The notes beneath the pieces are model-generated. The model worked only from the letters and a program-made list of their open reading frames with translations, ran no database searches and was not told the origin of the DNA. Below are positions 1 through 6,355 of a DNA stretch of 64,000 nt, in pieces. The position numbers and the translations under genes are program-made. How positions within the stretch are numbered: the stretch's first letter is position 1; the number at the start of each line of letters is the position of its first letter. The stretch is from Gymnothorax reevesii. Its lineage: Eukaryota > Chordata > Actinopteri > Anguilliformes > Muraenidae. The DNA lies in NCBI GenBank assembly GCA_029721435.1, contig CM056574.1, positions 78,959,001-79,023,000 on the forward strand. Reading direction: 5' to 3'.

Positions 1-440
1 GGTCTCAAAAAAGTTGGGACACTTGTAAAAAGGGGCTTTAAAAGCATTGAATTTATAAGAGAATCAGCTGAAAGAACATTTAGCAAGTAATTAAGTTAAC
101 TGTCATCTGCTGCGCAACATGATTACTTATGAAAGGGTTGTCATTGAGAGGCTGAGTTTCTCAGAAGTAAAGATGGCCAGAGGCTCTCCCACCTGTGAAG
201 GCTTGCATAAAAAAAATGTTGAATACTTTAAAAACACTGCTCCTCGACGTTAAATTGCAAAGGCATTGAAGGTCTCATCATCTTCAGTACATGACATCAT
301 CAAAAGATTCAGAGTAACTGGAAAAATCTCTGCGTGTAAGGGACTAGGCTGAGACCTTTACTGGATGCCCTTTATCTTCGGACCCTCAGATGCCACTGCA
401 TCACTCACTGGCATGATTCTTGGGATTCTGCAATAATAGA
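1..440 (+). mobile_element. Decayed 5' fragment of a Tc1-like DNA transposon (once per unit)
   Basis: Units open with CAGGTCTCAAAAAAGTTGGG, preceded at internal junctions by TA (GCTACAGG). TA is the target dinucleotide of Tc1/mariner elements, and a CAG-start with AAAAAGTTGGGAC is a style I associate with fish Tc1-like terminal repeats. This is followed by a broken reading frame resembling the N-terminal part of Tc1-like transposase. The catalytic DDE half and the right terminal repeat were not found anywhere in the unit, so the fragment cannot move itself. Equivalent copies start at every unit start (3178, 6356, 9456 and so on). Confidence 0.72.
119..437 (+). pseudogene. Tc1-like transposase N-terminal (helix-turn-helix) remnant
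   Basis: From ATG 119 the frame reads through a basic stretch to a stop at 251-253. It continues in the same frame as IAKALKVSSSSVHDIIKRFR and then VTGKISACKGLG to a stop at 350. After a frameshift near 350-358 it continues as LLDALYLRTLRCHCITHWHD. The order 'alk-S-S-V--IIKRFR-TG-IS--KG-G' followed by 'LDA--LR-LR-HCI' is the pattern of the DNA-binding half of fish Tc1-like transposases. Most units have 9 As after GCTTGCAT and so carry an extra frameshift; units 1, 13 and 17 have 8, and unit 2 has 8 preceded by two extra Ts. All copies are dead. Family placement is from memory of the family pattern, without a search. Confidence 0.72.
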
Positions 441-480
441 GAAAGAAAAAACATCACTGATTATACCTAGAACTGCCACA

Positions 481-495
481 AGGTCATTTTGACCT
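481..495. promoter_or_regulatory. Perfect IR3 palindrome AGGTCATTTTGACCT (oestrogen-response-element consensus)
   Basis: AGGTCA and TGACCT are perfect inverted half-sites separated by TTT, which is the consensus form of an oestrogen receptor binding site. It is unchanged in every unit inspected, including partial unit 21 at about 63896-63910. Similar palindromes also occur as structural parts of DNA transposon ends, so the match need not mean hormone control. Confidence 0.6.
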
Positions 496-539
496 CCATT
501 AGTCCCAGTGCAAAAAAATGTAAATGGACTATATAGCGG

Positions 540-559
540 CTGACTATGGAGCTAGTCAG
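540..559. repeat. Short inverted repeat CTGACTA / TAGTCAG
   Basis: Perfect 7-bp arms with a 6-base loop TGGAGC lie just downstream of an ACTATATAGC stretch. Unit 3 has one arm change (CTGACTG). It could be a small hairpin or a protein-binding palindrome; its role is unknown. Confidence 0.55.
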
Positions 560-698
560 ATTGGCAGCTCAAAGCACTTGACAGTAGCCTAAATCCCTCA
601 CGTATGCCCTTTTATGCAACACATTCATACACTGACGGCTACGCAAGGCAGTCAACTGCAACTGCATTTTGTTACTTTTTGAATGGTGTGCAGGCGCA

Positions 699-705
699 TA
701 TATAA
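699..705 (+). promoter_or_regulatory. TATA-like box TATATAA
   Basis: The context GCGCATATATAAGCC is a strong TATA match about 130 bp upstream of the ATG at 836 and is kept in all 20 full units. Transcription start would fall near 730. It lies inside the longer 134-codon frame, which suggests the extra 51 N-terminal codons are leader rather than coding. Confidence 0.45.
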
Positions 706-719
706 GCCAGTTGCTGTCA

Positions 720-727
720 TGACGTCA
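720..727. promoter_or_regulatory. TGACGTCA (CRE palindrome) next to the TATA-like box
   Basis: Perfect cAMP-response-element palindrome (CREB/ATF family site) 14 bp after the TATA-like box, present in each full unit. A second copy occurs at 2801-2808. Confidence 0.5.
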
Positions 728-738
728 GAATCAATTTG

Positions 739-754
739 TTCTCCCATTTTGCAG
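739..754 (+). promoter_or_regulatory. Possible 3' splice site
   Basis: TTCTCCCATTTTGCAG followed by GT is a pyrimidine tract ending in CAG that would join an upstream exon to one containing the ATG at 836. A GTAAGT at about 858, inside the ORF, is a weak donor candidate. There is no transcript evidence, and such matches are common by chance. Confidence 0.25.
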
Positions 755-1087
755 GTAGAAATTGTGATTGTCACAGAGCTGTTCTTCTATTCATTTAGTT
801 TATTTAGTAAGCTGGTTAGGATTCCAGAAAAAGAAATGGATCAGAGGAAACAGATGAATGTAAGTCAGGCTTTGGCAAAGCTTCAGGACATGAGTTCTTG
901 TGAGTCAGATGGAGAAGAAATATCAGGGCACAGTGATGCTTCTAAGTCTAGTGAATCTGACTCCGATTTTGAAACTGAATGCGATCGTGAGCCACACGGT
1001 AAAGGTATCACAGCTGCTGGGCAAACTAAGCCTTTGATGCCAGGAAGGTCACCAAAACTGGATATTTATTCACGTCATAATGCTTAG

Positions 1088-1365
1088 GTTTCACAGCATA
1101 ATTTCAAGTCCAAATACTTTGAAACATTTAAAATTAGCCACAATAGCCAACAAATTGAAGCTTTAAAGCTCTGACCTCTATACTATTTAATCAATGAAGA
1201 ATCTTAGCAAAACACCATTTATTGTCCTCCGAATTCTGAAAGTACTTTGAAATGCTTTCACTGAGGCAACACGTCACAGCTTAGAAGTATTAGAAAGAGT
1301 GGTGCATTTTTGTCAATAAAGAGGATGCAGTCATATTTCCACGTCATCCATGCCATGATGAAGGG
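1088..1365. other. Unassigned AT-rich segment between ORF and SINE
   Basis: No family was recognised. It begins GTTTCACAGCATAATTTC and holds several CTTTGAAA motifs and one AATAAA. It may be the remaining 3' part of the same DNA transposon as the ORF, or its insertion site. Confidence 0.5.
1315..1320 (+). terminator. Possible polyadenylation signal AATAAA
   Basis: TGTCAATAAAGAGG lies 228 bp after the ORF stop and is present in each full unit. With the TATA-like box at 699 it would frame a transcript of about 600 bases. No transcript data are available, so this is only a candidate. Confidence 0.35.
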
Positions 1366-1373
1366 AGACGCAG

Positions 1374-1430
1374 TAGCGCTGTGGAGAGCATGGGCTTGAC
1401 TTGGAATGGAAAAATTCTGTGTTCAAGTCC
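1374..1430 (+). promoter_or_regulatory. Internal RNA polymerase III promoter (box A and box B) of the SINE
   Basis: Box A at 1374-1384 and box B at 1421-1430 are 36 bases apart, as in tRNA genes. Both are intact in all units checked, so every repeat keeps a potential Pol III start. A tRNA fold was not recognisable beyond these boxes. Confidence 0.6.
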
Positions 1431-1640
1431 TTGCCTTAGCCTGTGCAAAGTGTTCTCAGGCAAAACTCTTCACTTCCACACTGCCTCACTCTACCCAGGT
1501 GTACAAATGGGTACCAGCAAAATTGTCAGCGAAACTTGACTGAGAGCAGTGGGAGAACCCGAGTTGGACTAGTGTCCCATCGAGGGGGTTTAGCAATACT
1601 CCTATTTGCTTCATGTCACAGAAACCAGGGTTAAACACAG

Positions 1641-1659
1641 GCCTGGTGGGCCTCCAGGC
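1641..1659. repeat. Inverted repeat GCCTGG / CCAGGC in the SINE 3' half
   Basis: Six-base perfect arms with a 7-base loop (TGGGCCT). Units 9 and 11 carry GGGCCTGCAGGC here, which breaks the arm. Confidence 0.5.
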
Positions 1660-1678
1660 ATGACCTCCACGCATGGTT

Positions 1679-2217
1679 ACAAATAGTCTTTATTCCGTCT
1701 GAGAAGCTGCTCATTTTGAAAACAAGAAGGGCACTTGGTAGAGCTCATACCTCCGCCATGCCCACATGTAAGTATTATTGGTTCTGGATCCAGGAGAGTA
1801 TCATCCAGACCAACAACAGCTGTGATTAGTTCTGCTTTTAGGGCAGATTCTATTCAGTGCTGAAATTTTATGAAAATCTGTTCATTACATAAGGACATAC
1901 CGAATTGTTCCGAATATAAGACGATTCTGGATATGAGACTACTCCCCTTTCTCAAGTCATATTTTGGAAAAAATAGGGTTTTGATGACAAAATCTTGTTT
2001 TAGTCACTAAGGAATGATAATCATCGCAAAAATTTCTTTGAAAATACTGATAAAACAAACTGAAAGAAAAACCAATATAAAAGATTGCAGGCTGTTGTTT
2101 TGCGCCATCTATTGTTGTGAACATGTATTGAGTATAGTCTATAAAACGCACACACAGGATGACTGTTATTGTTGGAAGCCTGGTCCACGGAAAATACGAC
2201 GACCCCATTTCTCCGCT
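1679..2217. other. Unassigned segment with 'ataagacg' motif, probably old DNA-transposon debris
   Basis: Contains GGGCACTTGGTAGAGCTCAT, then GAATATAAGACGATTCTGG near 1911 and, as a related direct motif, GGAAAATACGACGACCCC near 2189. ATAAGACGACCC-type motifs recur in non-autonomous DNA transposons of fish and amphibians in my recollection, but I cannot assign a family. ORFs here on both strands are short, overlap each other and match nothing I recognise. The net 77-bp deletion of unit 3 removes the end of this segment. Confidence 0.45.
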
Positions 2218-2666
2218 GTGACGTGTCTTTAATGGAACGGCTGAGGCGTCAAAGATAAAACAGGGTCACTTGAGCAAAAGGAGAGAAAATAGTAAACATG
2301 CCCGATGGACGAGAGATGTTAATTTACTGAGATTCCGCTGAGAAGTCACTGTTATGTCAAAGACGCAGAGTGCATCGTATGCCTGTTCCGTGGATATATA
2401 AAAAGCACCGTTGCCATAAACATATCTCCCCAGCGGGCCACGGTACGAAGCAGATTCCCCGTCCGTCATGGAGACATATACAGGCGTACGTGCGATTAGG
2501 TAGTGATTGTTTTTAAATTTCATTTGATTTCATTTGACACACTCTTTTTACTTGAACAAAAGATTGACTGCAATTCCGCACCATGCTTTCTGTTAACGTT
2601 CTGACAATATGTGCCAGCCCTCCATGCTGAGGGTCGGGCGTGTAAAGTCACCGAACAGGCCTTGTG
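2218..2666 (+). repeat. Internal subrepeat A (~449 bp)
   Basis: Starts GTGACGTGTCTTTAATGG and aligns along its whole length with subrepeat B, for example GGGTCACTTGAGCA, GCCCGATGGA, GCACCGTTGC, GTACGTGCGATT and CATGCTTTCTGTT. Scattered substitutions and small indels show that this duplication is much older than the 3.2-kb amplification. On the minus strand 2266-2523 stays open for 85 codons; the protein is not recognised. Confidence 0.88.
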
Positions 2667-2800
2667 GTGACGTGTCTTAAATGGAACACCCGAGGCGTCA
2701 TAAATCAGACCGGGTCACTTGAGCAGAAGAAAACAAAGGAGTAAACAAGCCCGATGGATGAGAGGTTCGAATTCTCTTGGATTCTGCTGAGAAGTCGCAG

Positions 2801-2808
2801 TGACGTCA
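2801..2808. promoter_or_regulatory. Second TGACGTCA palindrome of the unit
   Basis: In GCAGTGACGTCAAAGAG, a perfect CRE-type site present in subrepeat B of each full unit and degenerate in subrepeat A. Confidence 0.45.
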
Positions 2809-2838
2809 AAGAGCCAGAGTGCATCGAATGTTCAATTT

Positions 2839-2873
2839 GTTGCTATAACAACAGCACCGTTGCTATAAACAAC
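2839..2873. promoter_or_regulatory. Twin quasi-palindromes GTTGCTATAACAAC and GTTGCTATAAACAAC
   Basis: Two 14-15 bp imperfect palindromes with GTTG and CAAC arms stand 6 bases apart (AGCACC). They resemble RFX/X-box sites (GTTGCC-n-GGCAAC) but deviate in the centre. Subrepeat A keeps only a half-site (CGTTGCCATAAAC). Confidence 0.4.
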
Positions 2874-3125
2874 TCTGCCCAGGGGGGCGACGGAAGAATG
2901 CTGATTCTCAGTCCGTGTCCAATGCTCATGGAAACATGTCCAGGTGTACGTGCGATTTGGCAGTGATTTTATTTTTATGAAATTAGATTTTAATTGACTC
3001 ACTCTTTGTTTAAACAAAAAAATGACCGCTATTCAGTAGCATGCTTTCTGTTTATGTATTGACAAAATGTGCCTGCCCTCCACTTAGCCGTCGGGCTTGT
3101 CTTGTGACCAGACAGACTGTCCGCT

Positions 3126-3177
3126 GTGACGTGTCTTAAATGGATCAGCGGAGGTTTCAAATTCTCCGGCAGCTACA
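3126..3177 (+). repeat. Internal subrepeat C (truncated third copy, ~50 bp)
   Basis: GTGACGTGTCTTAAATGGAT restarts the subrepeat a third time and then runs after AGCGGAGG into CAGCTACAGG, the start of the Tc1-like fragment of the next unit. It suggests the subrepeat was once a longer tandem array into which a Tc1-like element inserted at a TA. Confidence 0.8.
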
Positions 3178-3860
3178 GGTCTCAACAAAGTTGGGACACT
3201 TGTAAAAAGGGGCTTTGAAAGCATTGAATTTCTAAGAGAATCAGCTGAAAGAACATTTAGCAAGTAATTAAGTTAACTGTCATCTGCTGCTCAACATGAT
3301 TACTTATGAAAGGGTTGTCATTGAGAGGCTGAGTTTCTCAGAAGTAAAGATGGCCAGAGGCTCTCCCACCTGTGAAGGCTTGCATTTAAAAAAAATGTTG
3401 AATACTTTAAAAACACTGCTCCTCGACGTTAAATTGCAAAGGCATTGAAGGTCTCATCATCTTCAGTACATGACATCATCAAAAGATTCAGAGTAACTGG
3501 AAAAATCTCTGCGTGTAAGGGACTAGGCTGAGACCTTTACTGGATGCCCTTTATCTTCGGACCCTCAGATGCCACTGCATCACTCACTGGCATGATTCTT
3601 GGGATTCTGCAATAACAGAGAAAGAAAAAACATCACTGATTATACCTAGAACTGCCACAAGGTCATTTTGACCTCCATTAGTCCCAGTGCAAAAAAATGT
3701 AAATGGACTATATAGCGGCTGACTATGGAGCTAGTCAGATTGGCAGCTCAAAGCACTTGACAGTAGCCTAATACCTCACGTATGCCCATTTATGCAACAC
3801 ATTCATACACTGACGGCTACGCAAGGCAGTCAACTGCAACTGCATTTTGTTACTTTTTGA

Positions 3861-4265
3861 ATGGTGTGCAGGCGCATATATAAGCCAGTTGCTGTCATGA
3901 CGTCAGAATCAATTTGTTCTCCCATTTTGCAGGTAGAAATTGTGATTGTCACAGAGCTGTTCTTCTATTCATTTAGTTTATTTAGTAAGCTGGTTAGGAT
4001 TCCAGAAAAAGAAATGGATCAGAGGAAACGGATGAATGTAAGTCAGGCTTTGGCAAAGCTTCAGGACATGAGTTCTTGTGAGTCAGATGGAGAAGAAATA
4101 TCAGGGCACAGTGATGCTTCTAAGTCTAGTGAATCCGACTCTGATTTTGATACTGAATGCGATCGTGAGCCACACGGTAAAGGTATCACAGCTGCTGGGC
4201 AAACTAAGCCTTTGATGCCAGGAAGGTCACCAAAACTGGATATTTATTCACGTCATAATGCTTAG
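3861..4265 (+). pseudogene. Same ORF, unit 2 copy
   Basis: Differs by Asp97 (GAT for GAA) in the acidic cluster; Arg57 as in the array consensus. Confidence 0.45.
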
Positions 4266-5388
4266 GTTTCACAGCATAATTTCAAGTCCAAATACTTTGA
4301 AACATTTAAAATTAGCCACAATAGCCAACAAATTGAAGCTTTAAAGCTCTGACCTCTATACTATTTAATCAATGAAGAATCTTAGCAAAACACCATTTAT
4401 TGTCCTCCGAATTCTGAAAGTACTTTGAAATGCTTTCACTGAGGCAACACGTCACAGCTTAGAAGTATTACAAAGAGTGGTGCATTTTTGTCAATAAAGA
4501 GGATGCAGTCATATTTCCACGTCATCCATGCCATGATGAAGGGAGACGCAGTAGCGCTGTGGAGAGCATGGGCTTGACTTGGGATGGAAAAATTCTGTGT
4601 TCAAGTCCTTGCCTTAGCCTGTGCAAAGTGTTCTCAGGCAAAACTCTTCACTTCCACACTGCCTCACTCTACCCAGGTGTACAAATGGGTACCAGCAAAA
4701 TTGTCAGCGAAACTTGACTGAGAGCAGTGGGAGAACCCGAGTTGGACTAGTGTCCCATCGAGGGGGTTTAGCAATACTCCTATTTGCTTCATGTCACAGA
4801 AACCAGTGTTAAACACAGGCCTGGTGGGCCTCCAGGCATGACCTCCACGCATGGTTAGAAATAGTCTTTATTCCGTCTGAGAAGCTGCTCATTTTGAAAA
4901 CAAGAAGGGCACTTGGTAGAGCTCATACCTCCGCCATGCCCACATGTAAGTATTATTGGTTCTGGATCCAGGAGAGTATCATCCAGACCAACAACAGCTG
5001 TGATTAGTTCTGCTTTTAGGGCAGATTCTATTCAGTGCTGAAATTTTATGAAAATCTGTTCATTACATAAGGACATACCGAATTGTTCCGAATATAAGAC
5101 GATTCTGGATATGAGACTACTCCCCTTTCTCAAGTCATATTTTGGAAAAAATAGGGTTTTGATGACAAAATCTTGTTTTAGTCACTAAAGAATGATAATC
5201 ATCGCAAAAATTTCTTTGAAAATACTGATAAAACAAACTGAAAGAAAAACCAATATAAAAAATTGCAGGCTGTTGTTTTGCGCCATCTATTGTTGTGAAC
5301 ATGTATTGAGTATAGACTATAAAACGCACACACAGGATGACTGTTATTGTTGGAAGCCTGGTCCACGGAAAATACGACGACCCCATTT

Positions 5389-5423
5389 CTCCGCTGTGAC
5401 GTGTCTTTAATGGAACGGCGGAG
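5389..5423. repeat. Stem CTCCGC / GCGGAG at the start of subrepeat A (unit 2 example)
   Basis: Perfect 6-bp arms enclose TGTGACGTGTC and flanks. It is intact in most units, disrupted in unit 1 (GGCTGAG), and the left arm is deleted in unit 3. Subrepeat C has the related CCGCT/AGCGG (3121-3151). Confidence 0.5.
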
Positions 5424-6355
5424 GCGTCAAAGATAAAACAGGGTCACTTGAGCAAAAGGAGAGAAAATAGTAAACATGCCCGATGGACGAGAGATGTTAA
5501 TTTACTGAGATTCCGCTGAGAAGTCACTGTTATGTCAAAGACGCAGAGTGCATCGTATGCCTGTTCCGTGGATATATAAAAAGCACCGTTTCCATAAACA
5601 TATCTCCCCAGCGGGCCACGGTACGAAGCAGATTCCCCGTCCGTCATGGAGACATATACAGGCGTACGTGCGATTAGGTAGTGATTGTTTTTAAATTTCA
5701 TTTGATTTCATTTGACACACTCTTTTTACTTGAACAAAAGATTGACTGCAATTCCGCACCATGCTTTCTGTTAACGTTCTGACAAAATGTGCCAGCCCTC
5801 CATGCTGAGGGTCGGGCGTGTAAAGTCACCGAACAGGCCTTGTGGTGACGTGTCTTAAATGGAGCACCCGAGGCGTCATAAATCAGACCGGGTCACTTGA
5901 GCAGAAGAAAACAAAGGAGTAAACAAGCCCGATGGATGAGAGGTTCGAATTCTCTTGTATTCTGCTGAGAAGTCGCAGTGACGTCAAAGAGCCAGAGTGC
6001 ATCGAATGTTCAATTTGTTGCTATAACAACAGCACCGTTGCTATAAACAACTCTGCCCAGGGGGCCGACGGAAGAATGCTGATTCTCAGTCCGTGTCCAA
6101 TGCTCATGGAAACATGTCCAGGTGTACGTGCGATTTGGCAGTGATTTTATTTTTATGAAATTAGATTTTAATTGACTCACTCTTTGTTTAAACAAAAAAA
6201 TGACCGCTATTCAGTAGCATGCTTTCTGTTTATGTATTGACAAAATGTGCCTGCCCTCCACTTAGCCGTCGGGCTTGTCTTGTGACCAGACAGACTGTCC
6301 GCTGTGACGTGTCTTAAATGCATCAGCGGAGGTTTCAAATTCTCCGGCAGCTACA

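Larger units (their letters stand above)
441..682. other. Non-coding leader between the Tc1-like remnant and the ORF
   Basis: Apart from the palindromes at 481-495 and 540-559, nothing recognisable was found. It contains the site of the 11-bp polymorphism (TAATACCTCAC in most units; absent in 10, 12, 14, 15 and 16; altered in unit 1 at 590-600). Confidence 0.6.
461..1087 (+). mobile_element. Possible 5' part of a piggyBac-like transposon (once per unit)
   Basis: The block starts TTATACCTAG, near to the TTAA plus CCC start expected for piggyBac-type ends, followed by an inner palindrome around GGTCATTTTGACC and, after a leader, an acidic serine-rich ORF resembling a piggyBac transposase N-terminus. 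No right end and no catalytic DDD domain are present in the unit, so if this is piggyBac it is a 5' remnant. The assignment rests on weak similarity. An unrelated short gene fragment is the alternative. Confidence 0.4.
683..1087 (+). pseudogene. Short acidic Ser-rich ORF, piggyBac-like N-terminus (unit 1 copy)
   Basis: The frame has 134 codons, but the ATG at codon 52 (836-838, with G at -3 and G at +4) is the more likely start, giving 83 residues. Codons 1-51 overlap the TATA-like box, the CRE and a possible splice acceptor. From Met52 the protein shows a short basic start (DQRKQM), a helix-like ALAKLQDM, then an acidic serine cluster (residues 71-99 with repeated SD/ESD) and a basic proline-containing tail. 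This order resembles the disordered N-terminus of piggyBac-type transposases, while the domains carrying catalysis are absent. Unit 1 alone has Gln57. There is no signal peptide and no catalytic motif. It may be an untranslated relic kept open only by array homogenisation. Confidence 0.45.
1366..1678 (+). mobile_element. tRNA-derived SINE (once per unit)
   Basis: The 5' head has an RNA polymerase III box A (TAGCGCTGTGG, 1374-1384, one mismatch to TRGCNNAGTGG) and a box B (GTTCAAGTCC, 1421-1430) at tRNA-like spacing. The body that follows, from CTCACTCTACCCAGGTGTAC through GTCCCATCGAGGGGG to CTTCATGTCACAGAAACC and GGCCTGGTGGGCCTCCAGGC, matches the style of conserved SINE central regions I associate with fishes and other aquatic animals. 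Neither a clear 3' tail repeat nor target-site duplications are visible, so the exact ends are uncertain. Other copies start near 4544, 7721, 10821, 13998, 17175, 20352, 23529, 26706, 29872, 33049, 36223, 39399, 42565, 45731, 48896, 52071, 55248, 58425 and 61602. Confidence 0.7.
2667..3125 (+). repeat. Internal subrepeat B (~459 bp)
   Basis: Starts GTGACGTGTCTTAAATGG. Compared with A it has a complete TGACGTCA at 2801-2808 (A reads TTATGTCA) and a doubled GTTGCTATA-type palindrome at 2839-2873. Short ORFs lie on both strands (2754-2966 plus, 2832-3017 minus), with nothing recognised. Confidence 0.88.
1..3177 (+). repeat. Unit 1 (reference unit, most divergent)
   Basis: This unit carries the most private variants: GAATTTATAAGAG near its start, CCTAAATCCCTCAC where others read CCTAATACCTCAC, ATTAGAAAGAG, TTGGAATGG, TATAGTCTATA, GACAATATG and GGGGGGCGACGG. 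It shares AATAATAGAG and GACTCCGAT with units 9-20 rather than with its neighbours. High divergence is typical of units near an array edge, so the left end may lie not far upstream. That is an inference. Confidence 0.95.
3178..6355 (+). repeat. Unit 2 (3178 bp)
   Basis: Private variants include CAACAAAGTTGGG at the start, an A-run preceded by TTT (GCATTTAAAAAAAATG), GATACTGAA in the ORF, AACCAGTGTTAAA in the SINE, CGTTTCCATAAAC, GGAGCACCCG, TCTTGTATTCTG and ATGCATCAGCGG. Like unit 1 it is more divergent than the units in the middle of the array. Confidence 0.95.

Noticed and set aside
1366..1440. Possible tRNA gene
   Set aside because: Box A and box B are present, but no acceptor stem or anticodon arm could be recognised and a SINE body follows directly.
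1443..1674. Overlapping 62-63 codon ORFs on both strands
   Set aside because: Both lie inside the SINE and are chance open frames.
1957..2523. Minus-strand ORFs of 83 and 85 codons as genes
   Set aside because: They lie in transposon debris and subrepeats, are truncated by small indels in units 3, 15 and 16, match no family I know and lack signals of their own.
2755..2785. GGTTCGAATTC in subrepeat B as a second Pol III box B
   Set aside because: No box A at the right distance upstream, the subrepeat A equivalent is lost, and units 4-7 read GAATTGTC. The TTCGAA palindrome explains the match.
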